Shown: positions 38,143-46,943 of the stretch, one piece after another
Layout: every line of letters begins with the position of its first letter
How positions within the stretch are numbered: position 1 is the stretch's first letter
Assembly (NCBI RefSeq): GCF_021538615.1
Contig: NZ_JAJHIZ010000002.1
Location: forward strand, 992,001-1,056,000
Length of the DNA: 64,000 bases
Direction of reading: 5' to 3'
Source: Niabella agricola
Lineage (GTDB): Bacteria; Bacteroidota; Bacteroidia; Chitinophagales; Chitinophagaceae
Program-made: the position numbers and the translations under genes
Notes under the pieces: generated by a model
Database searches by the model: none
Told to the model about the DNA's origin: nothing
The model's input: the letters and a program-made list of their open reading frames with translations, nothing else

Positions 38143-38880
38143 TTACCAGGGTATTGCTCCTGTTTCAGGATTATTTTCCTCGCTAAAAAATTTTCCTGTT
38201 GGACCATCATCACCAATAAGCGCATATTTTACGATCCGTTTCCCCGCATCTTCAACCGTTCCCGGTCCCCGATGCCCATTGAAATCGGTTTTTGTATACC
38301 CCGGGCAAACGGCATTTATTTTAAAGGGCGTGTTCTTAAACTCGTACGCTAACACCACGGTATACATATTTAAGGCCGCTTTGGAAGAAAGATATACCGC
38401 AGCTTTATAGTCGTAGTATTTATAGGTTGGATCGCTGTGGAGGGTAATGGAGCCCTGACTGGAACTGACGTTTACAATACGGGGCGCCGGCGCATTTTTC
38501 AATAAATCAATAAACGCCTGCGTAACGCGTACGGCGCCGTATACATTTGCATCATACACCGCCTTAAACTGGTCAACCGTCGAATTAAGAGCCGTTTGCG
38601 AATAACCACCATAAATCCCCGCATTATTAATAAGGATGTCTAACCCGTTTGTTTTATTACCTATTTTCTCACGGGCTTTACGTACCGATGCATCATCGGT
38701 AATGTCAAGTTGAATCGCTTCTACATTGCTGAATCCCTTCGCTTTTAATGTATCAGCGGCTTCAACACCATTTTCTAAATTCCGGCTGCCGAGGTAAACA
38801 AAGATTCCTTCCCGGGCCAGTTGCTGTGCCACTTCAAAACCAATGCTTTTGTTGGCTCCTGTTACTAATGCAAATTTCAT
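38143..38880 (-). CDS. SDR family oxidoreductase, carbonyl-reductase-like
   Basis: 245 residues. It shows the cofactor motif TGANKSIG at ~7-14, NNAGIYGG, a catalytic VSSSQGS serine, and a YKAAVYLSSKAAL region with Tyr and Lys. A PGYTKTDFNGH loop follows, typical of plant-like menthone/carbonyl reductases and their bacterial relatives, which reduce aldehydes or ketones with NADPH. A -7 element sits 20 nt upstream of its start. An AraC gene lies downstream in the reverse direction, probably its regulator or a neighbour of convergent origin. Confidence 0.85.
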   Translation of the reverse strand: MKFALVTGANKSIGFEVAQQLAREGIFVYLGSRNLENGVEAADTLKAKGFSNVEAIQLDITDDASVRKAREKIGNKTNGLDILINNAGIYGGYSQTALNSTVDQFKAVYDANVYGAVRVTQAFIDLLKNAPAPRIVNVSSSQGSITLHSDPTYKYYDYKAAVYLSSKAALNMYTVVLAYEFKNTPFKINAVCPGYTKTDFNGHRGPGTVEDAGKRIVKYALIGDDGPTGKFFSEENNPETGAIPW

Positions 38881-38900
38881 GTTGTGTGAATTTTATAACG

Positions 38901-38908
38901 CAAAACTA
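38901..38908 (-). promoter_or_regulatory. -7 promoter element TAGTTTTG upstream of SDR
   Basis: Exact TAnnTTTG match on the minus strand, 20 nt before the ATG at 38880. Confidence 0.45.
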
Positions 38909-38943
38909 GCAGGGCCTCCGGCAGCGGGAATGGACAAATCTGC

Positions 38944-39822
38944 TTATTCTCCCGACAAATCCTGCCTGGACAAAAATTCACTGGCGCTTTTCCCGGTGCT
39001 TTTTTTAAAAAGCCTTGAAAAATAATCGGGGTCATTAAACCCCAGCTCATAGGCCAGTTCTTTGACCGAAGTATTTGTATAGCGCAGTTTACGCTGAGCT
39101 TCCGCCATCAGGCGGTTGATAAAATAGTCTTTGGGGGATGTGCCGGCGTATTCTTTTACAATCCGGTACAAACTATTGGTGGATAAAGCTAGTTTTTCCG
39201 CAATGGCGTTGATGGAAGGCTGTTCTGTAAGAGCGGTTTCTACCTCCAATTTAAACTCGATAAACTTTGAAAGGTTCGGGTTTAAGATATGGACGGGTTC
39301 TTTGTTTTTAAAATAGGCACTGTTTAATTCCGACAGCAATGTGCCCAGGTACGCCAACAGGATCTCCGTGTCGGTGGCATGTTTGTTTATGTAAAGCAGC
39401 TGATTTAAAATTCCAAAAACCGTTGTTACCCGTTCTTTTGCGGCGCCGTCCAAAACGATGGTTGGTGTATGAAAAGGGTTTACGAGGAACGGGAATTGCT
39501 GTGGCAGCAAGGCCAATGTATTTTCATCAAACAGCAGCTTGAAATATTTAAGATCCGCTGTTTTAACCGGTGGCGTAAACAGCTGGTTGGGCATCGCAAA
39601 AAGCAGGTGCCCTTCCGTAAGCGTAAAGTCCCGGGCGTCTAGATGATAGGTAATGGAACCGCTTTCAATCAATACAATAAAATAGGAAGACAATCGGCGC
39701 GGTTCCAGCAGCTTCTTTTGCATATCAGCAGCAAGATATGGGTTGTCGTTTGAGCGGATCTTTATTCCCAGCCCCTCGTGCTGTAAACCCTCATTTTTCT
39801 CTTTTTGCTCTTGCATGTTCAT
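38944..39822 (-). CDS. AraC-family transcriptional regulator
   Basis: 292 residues. The N-terminal cupin-like sensing half carries ITYHLDARDFTLTEGHLLFA and PNQLFTPPV. The C-terminal HTH pair carries INAIAEKLALSTNSLYRIVK, then LAYELGFNDPDYFSRLFKK and STGKSASEF. It reads in the same direction as the SDR gene at 38143, which starts ~60 bases beyond its stop. The two form a regulator-enzyme pair often seen in Bacteroidota. Confidence 0.88.
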   Translation of the reverse strand: MNMQEQKEKNEGLQHEGLGIKIRSNDNPYLAADMQKKLLEPRRLSSYFIVLIESGSITYHLDARDFTLTEGHLLFAMPNQLFTPPVKTADLKYFKLLFDENTLALLPQQFPFLVNPFHTPTIVLDGAAKERVTTVFGILNQLLYINKHATDTEILLAYLGTLLSELNSAYFKNKEPVHILNPNLSKFIEFKLEVETALTEQPSINAIAEKLALSTNSLYRIVKEYAGTSPKDYFINRLMAEAQRKLRYTNTSVKELAYELGFNDPDYFSRLFKKSTGKSASEFLSRQDLSGE

Positions 39823-40053
39823 TATTCAAAAATTTGACAGGTTGCGCCTTTGATAACCGCTAACCGGTGATCGAAGTACAAAACTCGCATTCTTTTGATA
39901 CTTTATTATAACTTTTTTACTTTGAAGCCCGAGAGTTTATTGGTTGCTGAAGCATTCATTTCACAACTCCATCTCCTCCGGTAAGGAAGGCCTGCTACCC
40001 TGCGCTTTTTATGAAATACGCCCGCCCAACCGTTCTTTTTCCTGGAAAACCAG

Positions 40054-40061
40054 TAAATTTG
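40054..40061 (+). promoter_or_regulatory. -7 promoter element TAAATTTG next to the start codon
   Basis: Exact TAnnTTTG match ending 5 nt before the ATG at 40067, which implies a leaderless mRNA if used. Confidence 0.45.
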
Positions 40062-40066
40062 GTTCA

Positions 40067-40744
40067 ATGATCTGCTTTGCCAAAATACCGCTTATACCTC
40101 CTGCCTCCATTGCTGCAGAGCTGGCCGGCTACCCGTATCACTGGCAGTCACATTTTAATACCCTGCATTACCAGGGAGCATGGACCGTATTGCCCCTGCG
40201 TACACCGGGAGGAAAGGACAGCATTGTACCCGACCTGATGGGTGAACAAACCTATGCCGATACTACGCATATGCAGCATTTCCCTTCTGTTGAGTTGCTG
40301 CTGCGCTCCCTGAATTGTCCCGTACAGTCGGTACGTTTCCTGAATTTAAAAGCGGGCGCCGAGATCAAACCACACCGCGACCATGAACTGGCTTTTGAAA
40401 TGGGGGAAGCGCGGCTCCATTTCCCCATTGTAACCAATCCGGACGTTGCATTCTTCGTAGAGGAAACCCGCCTGAATATGCAGCCGGGCGACTGTTGGTA
40501 TATCAACGCCAATCTCACACACCAGGTCAGTAACAAAGGTAACACGGACCGGGTGCACCTGGTGATCGATTGCCTGGTCAACGATTGGCTGCGTGGGCTC
40601 TTCAGCCAGTCGGATCAGCACAGGAAAGAAGATCCGGTTGATACAGTAAAGCAACAGCAGGTTATTACGGCACTGCGCTTGCAAAACACCCCAACCGCAA
40701 CACAACTTGCCAATCAAATGGAGCAGGAATTACGGATGCGTTGA
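40067..40744 (+). CDS. Aspartyl/asparaginyl beta-hydroxylase-like dioxygenase
   Basis: 225 residues from the ATG at 40067 (MICFAKIPLIPPASI). The double-stranded beta-helix shows an HxD pair in IKPHRDHELAFE and a distal His in INANLTHQVSN followed by DRVHLVIDC with the 2-oxoglutarate-binding Arg. The fold matches the Asp_Arg_Hydrox family, Fe(II)/2OG enzymes that hydroxylate amino acids or peptides. Its substrate is unknown. An upstream in-frame ATG at 39944 would add 41 non-conserved residues. The gene is monocistronic. Confidence 0.8.
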   Translation: MICFAKIPLIPPASIAAELAGYPYHWQSHFNTLHYQGAWTVLPLRTPGGKDSIVPDLMGEQTYADTTHMQHFPSVELLLRSLNCPVQSVRFLNLKAGAEIKPHRDHELAFEMGEARLHFPIVTNPDVAFFVEETRLNMQPGDCWYINANLTHQVSNKGNTDRVHLVIDCLVNDWLRGLFSQSDQHRKEDPVDTVKQQQVITALRLQNTPTATQLANQMEQELRMR

Positions 40745-40907
40745 GGTACATCATTGATTTCCGGGTTGAACCGTCCGCCATGCGGCTTTTTGAAATAATT
40801 GCAACAGACGGTCTTAAAATAGCCGGCACGCTCCTTTTCTTTTATGAAAAGACTGCTGACATACTATTGTCAGTCTCCTACCTTCCCTTTGCATTAAAAC
40901 ATACATT

Positions 40908-41318
40908 ATGAATCTAGCATCTATCCGGATCATTACCACGGAAGTCAGGCCATTGGTTGAATTTTATGAAGCTGTTACCGGCGGGCAGTTTACCTTTTAT
41001 ACAGAAGATTTTGCGGAACTGAGCACCGCTTCCGGCACCCTGGCAATTGGAAGTACCCGCACGCTGGAGCTATTTGGCGGGCAGGCAGTGGCGGCAGCTG
41101 CCAGCAACCAGTCGGTTATTATTGAGTTTTATGTGGATGATGTAGATGAGCGATACCAGCTGTTGAGCGATCGGTCGTATAGCGGAATTGTGCAGGCGCC
41201 CACCACCATGCCCTGGGGTAACCGGTCCTTATTGTTCAGGGATCCGGATGGCAACCTGGTTAATTTTTTTACACCGGTGTCGGATGCGGCCAGGAAGCGG
41301 TTTGGTAAAGAAGTCTGA
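40908..41318 (+). CDS. VOC family protein
   Basis: 136 residues with two VOC modules (ASIRIITTEVRPLVEFYEAV and FYVDDVDERYQLL) and a C-terminal FRDPDGNLVNFFTP, where the metal-ligand Glu/Asn normally lies. Family members include glyoxalases, dioxygenases and resistance proteins. The substrate is unknown. It ends convergent with the AraC gene at 41359. Confidence 0.85.
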   Translation: MNLASIRIITTEVRPLVEFYEAVTGGQFTFYTEDFAELSTASGTLAIGSTRTLELFGGQAVAAAASNQSVIIEFYVDDVDERYQLLSDRSYSGIVQAPTTMPWGNRSLLFRDPDGNLVNFFTPVSDAARKRFGKEV

Positions 41319-41358
41319 AGATGTGCTTAAACGGATATCCGCTCTGGACGCTCTAAAT

Positions 41359-42222
41359 TCAGCCGGCTTCCGTATGCGGGACTACCGTTTTTGCTGCATA
41401 TTCTTTCCGGAACCGGGTCAATGCCACCCCCTTCTGCTTTTTAAAATACTTGTTGAGATGACTTTCATCGGTAAAACCAAATTCCGTTGCAATTTCATTC
41501 ACCCGCATATCACTAAATTTCAGCCGGTGCTCAATCAGGCGCAGCTTATATTGCGTAATAAAATGCTGCAGCGTTTCTCCCGAGCGCCGCTGAAAGTACT
41601 GGCCGATATACCCGGCGGAAACACCAAAGGCCTTCCCGATAGCTGCAGCCTTTAACTGCACCGGGTCAAAGATGTGGCCTTCAATATAATGAATGATATC
41701 CAGCAGTTTTTTATCTACATTTTCCGATGCGGCCGGCGGTCCCGCTTTCTCAATATTGCGCGCCGCGATCACGATCAGAGCGTTGACAAAATGTTTCACC
41801 ACATCTTCCTGGTAAAGATCCGGATGCTCCAGGGTATGCAGCAGCGATGTGGCAATGGAGGTAACCAGCACATTATCGGCGGGCGTTCGCATAATGCAGC
41901 CTGTAAGATAACGGGCATAATAAAGGATGCACTCCATCTGGTTCATCTTTTTCCACTCAAAAGACCGGATGTAACTGCTGCTGAAACGTACCATAAGGAA
42001 TTCTGTGGGCTGCTCCAGTTCAAAATGATGGACATCATCCGGCGTTAACAGGATCACGCTTCCCGGTCGGAATGCCGTGCGGTGTGCCCCCATCCCCAGA
42101 CAGCCCTGCCCGCTCACTACGATACAGATCTGGAAAAAATGATTCTGAAAATCCACCGTAGATACGGCTTCCATGCGCTGGCGAACCACTTCAAGCGGTG
42201 TATGCATCATGAATCTTACCAT
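41359..42222 (-). CDS. AraC-family regulator, divergent from an MFS exporter
   Basis: 287 residues. The N-terminal cupin sensing half carries CIVVSGQGCLGMG and LLTPDDVHHFELE. The C-terminal HTH pair carries AAAIGKAFGVSAGYIGQYFQ and IATEFGFTDESHLNKYFKK. The start could also be Met5 (42210). It is divergent from the MFS gene, with a perfect inverted repeat between them, so it probably controls that transporter and itself. Confidence 0.88.
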   Translation of the reverse strand: MVRFMMHTPLEVVRQRMEAVSTVDFQNHFFQICIVVSGQGCLGMGAHRTAFRPGSVILLTPDDVHHFELEQPTEFLMVRFSSSYIRSFEWKKMNQMECILYYARYLTGCIMRTPADNVLVTSIATSLLHTLEHPDLYQEDVVKHFVNALIVIAARNIEKAGPPAASENVDKKLLDIIHYIEGHIFDPVQLKAAAIGKAFGVSAGYIGQYFQRRSGETLQHFITQYKLRLIEHRLKFSDMRVNEIATEFGFTDESHLNKYFKKQKGVALTRFRKEYAAKTVVPHTEAG

Positions 42223-42247
42223 CTGCTAAAAGTACTACTTTTTATAA

Positions 42248-42285
42248 AAAGTATACCGGTTTTTTATAAAATACCGGTATACTTT
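42248..42285. promoter_or_regulatory. Perfect 13-bp inverted repeat, candidate AraC operator
   Basis: AAAGTATACCGGT (42248-42260) and ACCGGTATACTTT (42273-42285) are exact inverse copies around a 12-nt AT spacer, centred between the divergent AraC and MFS genes. Each arm contains the small palindromes GTATAC and ACCGGT. The arm centres are 25 bp apart. Confidence 0.7.
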
Positions 42286-42310
42286 AGCAACCTCATTAAA
42301 AAAACCATTC

Positions 42311-43870
42311 ATGAATCACCAAAAAGAAAAAAAGACTGACCGCCGGGCACTGGTAGCCATCTGCCTGGCGGCCCTGATGTTCGGACTGGAAATTACCAGC
42401 GTGCCCGTCATCCTTCCCACCCTTGAAAAAGCCCTGGGTAGCCATTTCAGCCAGTTGCAGTGGATCATGAACGCCTATACCATTGCCTGTACCATGGTGC
42501 TGATGGCTACGGGTACACTGGCCGACCGTTTCGGGCGTAAAAAAGTATTTATGATCAACGTGGCCGGGTTTGGCATCACCTCCCTGGCCTGTGGCAGCGC
42601 CGGAACCACGGAACTGCTGATCACTGCCCGTTTTTTCCAAGGTATGACCGGTGGTGCGATGTTTATTTGTACCATCGCCCTGCTTTCGCACCGGTTTCCG
42701 GACGGGTCGCAGCGCAGTAAAGCATTTGCCGCCTGGGGCATCATTGCGGGTATCGGGCTGGGATTTGGCCCCATCATCGGCAGCATGATCAGCACCGCCC
42801 TTAACTGGAGATGGGTATTCCTGATCCATGGCGGACTGGCACTGGGCACCCTGTGGCTGGTTCAACCATCCATCGCCGAGTCAAAAGATCCCCATGCCGG
42901 CCGGCTGGACCTGGCAGGAATACTGGTACTATCAGCGGCCGTATTTGCGCTCACCTATTATATTACGCAAGGGCCGGAAGCCGGCTTCACCAGTGCGGCT
43001 TCCCTGCTGGTGTTGCTTGCCGCCGTGCTGCTGATTATTGTATTTATAATGGTAGAGCACCGGCAGTCCTATCCCATGATCGACTTCCGCGTATTCAGGT
43101 CGTCCCGGTTTACGGGCGCCATTATGGGATGCATCGGTATGAATTTTTCCTTCTGGCCCCTGATGGTTTTTCTTCCCCTGTACTTCCAGGCGGTGTTGCA
43201 TTATGATCCCTTGACCACGGGTATGTACCTGCTCGCCTATACATTGCCCACCCTTGTGTTTCCGCCCCTGGGCGAACGCCTGTCGCTGCGGTATGGCGCG
43301 GGGCGCATCATTCCCTTCGGACTGTTATTGATCGGAGCCGGTTTTTTATTATTGTATGCAAGCGGCCGTACAGCCCATTCGGGGTGGCCGTCCTTTCTGC
43401 CAGGTTGCATCCTGGCCGGCAGCGGCCTGGGAATAGTTAATACACCTGTAACGAATACCGCCACGGCCGCCATTCCGGTCAACCGCGCGGGCATGGCCTC
43501 GGGAATCGATGTGAGCAGCCGGCTCATCACACTGGCCATCAATATTGCCTTAATGGGCTTTCTGTTGCTGCAGGGTACGTTTTCCCATCTGAAAGAAACC
43601 TTCCCTGTTGCCCGTACCACCGAATTGTTTGAATTGTCGAAACAGCTGGTGGCTGCAAGCCTGACGGCAGAGCAAATCGCGCACCGGGAAACGGCCATGG
43701 GCCTGTTGCAACCCGGTGCATTCGGAAAGGCGCTGGAACAGGGTTTCAGCCGGATCTTTTTATATGGAGGAGTCGGTGTTTTGGTACTGGCGCTGATCAG
43801 TTTATTGATCTTTAAAAAAGCACGTGGCAAGTTGACCCATAGTGATCAGCTGCAGGAAGGCGTTCTATAA
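42311..43870 (+). CDS. MFS transporter, DHA2 (EmrB/QacA) drug exporter family
   Basis: 519 residues with about 14 hydrophobic segments. Motif A lies in GTLADRFGRKKVFM and the DHA2/14-TM antiporter motif C in GIIAGIGLGFGPIIGSMI. It is an inner-membrane proton-driven exporter of lipophilic compounds; the substrate is unknown. The AraC regulator is divergent and an inverted repeat sits between the two, consistent with inducible expression. Confidence 0.9.
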   Translation: MNHQKEKKTDRRALVAICLAALMFGLEITSVPVILPTLEKALGSHFSQLQWIMNAYTIACTMVLMATGTLADRFGRKKVFMINVAGFGITSLACGSAGTTELLITARFFQGMTGGAMFICTIALLSHRFPDGSQRSKAFAAWGIIAGIGLGFGPIIGSMISTALNWRWVFLIHGGLALGTLWLVQPSIAESKDPHAGRLDLAGILVLSAAVFALTYYITQGPEAGFTSAASLLVLLAAVLLIIVFIMVEHRQSYPMIDFRVFRSSRFTGAIMGCIGMNFSFWPLMVFLPLYFQAVLHYDPLTTGMYLLAYTLPTLVFPPLGERLSLRYGAGRIIPFGLLLIGAGFLLLYASGRTAHSGWPSFLPGCILAGSGLGIVNTPVTNTATAAIPVNRAGMASGIDVSSRLITLAINIALMGFLLLQGTFSHLKETFPVARTTELFELSKQLVAASLTAEQIAHRETAMGLLQPGAFGKALEQGFSRIFLYGGVGVLVLALISLLIFKKARGKLTHSDQLQEGVL

Positions 43871-44040
43871 AAAACGCCTGCGAAAGGTTTGGCATAAGTT
43901 CCGGCTCCAGCAAGAGAATAAGACACTTCCGCCGTATGCCGCCGAAAATTAAGAAAGAAAAAACATGCCCCTAATTTTTTTGTATCGGAATTAACTTATA
44001 TTCGTTTGTAATTAAATTTCTTCACTAAAACCCGAATCAA

Positions 44041-44520
44041 ATGAAAAAAGTTCTGGCCATGATTGCCATTGCTGCGTTTGCTTTTGCGCTGCCATCCTGC
44101 AAGGGGAAAAGCGATGCAGACATCAAAACGGAAGTAGATGCGAAATTAGCAACCAACCCTGATTTTGCACAGCTCAGTTCCGATGTAAAAGATGGTGCTG
44201 TTACCATTTCCGGTACTGTAAAAGACGATGCCACCAAAACCGCTGTAGACCCAGCTGTTAAGGAAGTAAAAGGCGTAAAATCTGTTGTAAACAATGCCAC
44301 CGTACCACCACCTCCTCCTCCGCCCACCATCAATCCGGATGACATGCTGAACACTGCCGTTGCGGATGCGATCAAAGATCACCCGGGTGTGAAAGCCGAA
44401 GTAAAAGACGGCGTGGTAACATTAACCGGTGAGATTAAAAAAGCGGATCTTGCTACTTTAATGCAGAAAGTAAACTCTATTCATCCTAGGAAAGTGGAGC
44501 AAAAATTAACCGTAAAATAA
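44041..44520 (+). CDS. Lipoprotein with two BON domains and a polyproline linker
   Basis: 159 residues. The lipobox FALPSC (Cys20) ends the signal peptide. BON domain 1 spans ~25-85 (DIKTEVDAKL, VKDGAVTISGTV) and BON domain 2 ~100-158 (LNTAVADAIKDHPGVKAEV, DGVVTLTGEI). A linker with seven consecutive prolines separates them. BON domains bind phospholipid surfaces and occur in OsmY- and DolP-like envelope stress proteins. It is followed 15 bp later by an SH3-domain gene, and a shared terminator ends the pair. Confidence 0.9.
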   Translation: MKKVLAMIAIAAFAFALPSCKGKSDADIKTEVDAKLATNPDFAQLSSDVKDGAVTISGTVKDDATKTAVDPAVKEVKGVKSVVNNATVPPPPPPPTINPDDMLNTAVADAIKDHPGVKAEVKDGVVTLTGEIKKADLATLMQKVNSIHPRKVEQKLTVK

Positions 44521-44535
44521 AAGGAGGACCCAACT

Positions 44536-44955
44536 ATGGCACTGGAAGAAAAATACAAAGCGCTTATTGACGCCGCCAACACTGCGGGCGTAGCCAACCT
44601 TGCAGTAAGAGAACAGGACGGTGTTTTATATATTGATGGTGATGCACCCAGCGGAGCGGTTAAAGACCAGCTCTGGAGCATTTACGACCAGATCGACCCC
44701 AACTATACCAGCGGCGATCTGATCCTGAATGTGAACGCCAAGGCGGAAGCCGGTTCAAAAGTGCGCGTAGCCACACAGGAAACGGCACTTAATATCCGCA
44801 AAGGCCCAGGCACGGATCAGCCAATCGTTGGCAAGGCACAAAAAGATGAGATCATTACCCTGATCAGCCAGGCAAACGACCAGTGGTCATCCGTACGTAC
44901 GGATGATGGTACCGAGGGTTATGCCTATTCCCAATACCTGGAGCCTGTAGCATAA
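44536..44955 (+). CDS. SH3b-domain protein, partner of the BON lipoprotein
   Basis: 139 residues with no signal peptide. The N-terminal half (MALEEKYKALIDAANTAG, VREQDGVLYIDGDAPSG) is LysM/BON-accessory-like, and the C-terminal half is a bacterial SH3 domain (TALNIRKGPGTDQPIVGKA, TEGYAYSQYLEPV). Unusually for this window, it has a strong Shine-Dalgarno AAGGAGG at 44521-44527, 8 nt before the ATG and directly after the upstream stop. Such pairs are seen in Bacteroidota as stress-response proteins. SH3b domains usually bind peptidoglycan, although the protein seems cytoplasmic. Confidence 0.85.
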   Translation: MALEEKYKALIDAANTAGVANLAVREQDGVLYIDGDAPSGAVKDQLWSIYDQIDPNYTSGDLILNVNAKAEAGSKVRVATQETALNIRKGPGTDQPIVGKAQKDEIITLISQANDQWSSVRTDDGTEGYAYSQYLEPVA

Positions 44956-44979
44956 GCAGGGCTTCCTGAATCTTTTTTA

Positions 44980-45007
44980 AACCGTTCCCTAACCGGAACG
45001 GTTTTTT
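44980..45007 (+). terminator. Intrinsic terminator of the BON/SH3 operon
   Basis: AACCGTTCC (44980-44988) and GGAACGGTT (44995-45003) form a perfect 9-bp stem with a 6-nt loop, followed by TTTTT. Confidence 0.9.
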
Positions 45008-45074
45008 ATTTGAAAAAATATCTCCTGCAGATTTCACTGATACAAAATAGAAAAACCGGTGAAGACCCGCGGGA

Positions 45075-45302
45075 AAAATCTGCGTCAATCAGCGGGAAAT
45101 ACCCCCGCAGATCCACGCAGATGTAATACAAAAATCCAGGAAAGAAATCTCTGCCATCTGTGAGCAAAAAGAAAGCAGGTATTGAACACGACATAATTAC
45201 ATCCAACAACACATCGGCGAAGATCAGCGCAACCAATCCGCGTCAATCAGCGGGAGATATTCCTGCAGATCCACGCAGATATAATACAAAAATCCACGGA
45301 AA
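45075..45302. repeat. Two copies of a CTGCGT...ACGCAG palindromic repeat
   Basis: ATCTGCGTCAATCAGCGGG with its inverse arm CCCGCAGATCCACGCAGAT forms a ~45-nt imperfect hairpin at ~45081-45125. A second copy (CCGCGTCAATCAGCGGG, CAGATCCACGCAGAT) is at ~45237-45281. Both are followed by TAATACAAAAATCCA, at a period of about 156 bases. This is a dispersed intergenic element, not a gene. Confidence 0.8.
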
Positions 45303-45316
45303 AACAAGCCCATAGA

Positions 45317-46615
45317 TTATGAAAAATGTCCCCTGACCTCTCCCACCAAAAAAATACTACCACAAACAAGGACCAGATCGTCTGCATGCGCCTGTGCCTT
45401 AGCAGCATCCAGCGCTACATTCACATCGGGCCAAACGGCCCCCTTCAATTGGAATATGGCTGCTTTTTCCGCCAGTTCACCTGCCGGCAACGCCCTTGGC
45501 AGATGGGCCTGCGTAAAATAATACAGCGCAGTAGCCGGCAACAGCGACAATACCTTGTCTACATCTTTATCCTTTACAATGCCCAGCACCAGGTGCAGTT
45601 TACGATAGGGAGTAAGTTCCAGCTGGTTCAGTACCTGCCGCATGCCATCCTCGTTATGCGCCACATCCAAAATGATCCTCGGATGCTTCTGAATCGTTTC
45701 CCAACGACCGTGCAAACCACTTAATCTCTTCGTGTGTGCGATGCCTTTTACAATGGCCGCTTCATCCAGCGCAATATCCAGTTGCCGCAACTGCCGGCAC
45801 GCCTCCAAAACCGTCAGCAGGTTCTTTACCTGGTAAGCGCCCGAAAGTTCCATCGAATACCGGAGATGATCCACCGTGTCCTGCTTTGAAACCTCCGCAA
45901 CCAGTCTTTCCTCCTGGTAATACCAGTTTTCCGCATGATATACCTGGTCGGCAAAATGAATGGGCGCCTTTAGCTGCTTCGCTTTTTCGATGAATACCGG
46001 CGCTGTTTCCGGCTGTGTTTCCCCGATCACCACGGGTACGGCCTCCTTAATAATGCCCGCTTTTTCACCGGCAATCTTCGGCAATGTATCCCCCAGCAAC
46101 TGTACATGATCCAGCCCGATATTGGTGATCACGGAAAGCAGGGGCCGGATGATATTGGTACTGTCCAGCCGCCCGCCCAGCCCGGTTTCGATCACCGCAA
46201 AATCCACCGCCTCCCTTGCAAAATGATCAAAGGCCATCGCTACAGTGATCTCAAAAAAACTGGGATTCAGCCGTTCAATTTCCGGTTGTATCCGTTCTAT
46301 AAAATCTACCACCTCCTGTTCACGGATCATTTTCCCGTCGATTTTAACCCGCTCGCGGAAATCGGTCAGATGGGGGGATGTATACAACCCGGTTTTATAG
46401 CCCTGACTTTGTAAGATGGAAGCCAGCATATGGCTTACGGACCCCTTGCCGTTGGTACCGGCAACATGAATGCACCGTATTTTGGTTTGCGGCGCTCCTA
46501 AAAATGAACAGAGCGCGTTTATATTATCAAACCCGTTTTTAATCGCGGCAGCGCCCACGCGGCTGAACATGGGCAACTGGGCGTAAATATAGTCCAGCGT
46601 TTGCTGATATGTCAT
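45317..46615 (-). CDS. folC: Bifunctional folylpolyglutamate synthase / dihydrofolate synthase
   Basis: 432 residues from the ATG at 46615 (MTYQQTLDYIYAQLPMF), preferred because a -7 element lies 11 nt upstream. It has the Mur-ligase P-loop VAGTNGKGSVSHM, SPHLTDFRERVKIDG, the FFEITVAMAF and IETGLGGRLDSTN segments, and NIGLDHVQLLGDT. The enzyme joins glutamate to dihydropteroate and to folates in the cytoplasm. It is monocistronic. Confidence 0.93.
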   Translation of the reverse strand: MTYQQTLDYIYAQLPMFSRVGAAAIKNGFDNINALCSFLGAPQTKIRCIHVAGTNGKGSVSHMLASILQSQGYKTGLYTSPHLTDFRERVKIDGKMIREQEVVDFIERIQPEIERLNPSFFEITVAMAFDHFAREAVDFAVIETGLGGRLDSTNIIRPLLSVITNIGLDHVQLLGDTLPKIAGEKAGIIKEAVPVVIGETQPETAPVFIEKAKQLKAPIHFADQVYHAENWYYQEERLVAEVSKQDTVDHLRYSMELSGAYQVKNLLTVLEACRQLRQLDIALDEAAIVKGIAHTKRLSGLHGRWETIQKHPRIILDVAHNEDGMRQVLNQLELTPYRKLHLVLGIVKDKDVDKVLSLLPATALYYFTQAHLPRALPAGELAEKAAIFQLKGAVWPDVNVALDAAKAQAHADDLVLVCGSIFLVGEVRGHFS

Positions 46616-46626
46616 AATTAAAAACA

Positions 46627-46634
46627 CAAAGATA
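46627..46634 (-). promoter_or_regulatory. -7 promoter element TATCTTTG upstream of folC
   Basis: Exact TAnnTTTG match on the minus strand, 11 nt before the folC ATG. Confidence 0.5.
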
Positions 46635-46818
46635 AGCAGCACAATTACTTAAACCCTGCCGTTTACATTTTTAGATGCTTTAAAAAATACCCGTGGATAT
46701 TTATCCAATAAATGAAGTCTTTTACCTATTTTCGCAATCCTTAAACGGCTAAGGCCAGTCATAAGAGAAGTTCTTTACGATAAAACAGGAATGCATTTTA
46801 TATGTTTTCTTGCATTTT

Positions 46819-46904
46819 GCCCGGGTGGCGAAATTGGTAGACGCACCACCTTGAGGTGGTGGCGCTGGTAACTCGGCGTGCTGGTTCGAATCCAGTCTCG
46901 GGCA
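46819..46904 (+). tRNA. tRNA-Leu (anticodon GAG)
   Basis: 86 nt, with the long variable arm of class II tRNAs. The acceptor GCCCGGG pairs with CTCGGGC (one G-U), discriminator A. The anticodon stem CCACC/GGTGG encloses loop TTGAGGT, giving GAG, which decodes CUC/CUU. The T arm is CTGG TTCGAAT CCAG. CCA is not encoded. Confidence 0.95.
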
Positions 46905-46909
46905 CTATT

Positions 46910-46943
46910 AAGCTTTACAGTCAAAGACTTGTAAAGCTTTTTT
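46910..46943 (+). terminator. Intrinsic terminator after tRNA-Leu
   Basis: AAGCTTTACA (46910-46919) and TGTAAAGCTT (46930-46939) form a perfect 10-bp stem followed by TTTT. Confidence 0.85.
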
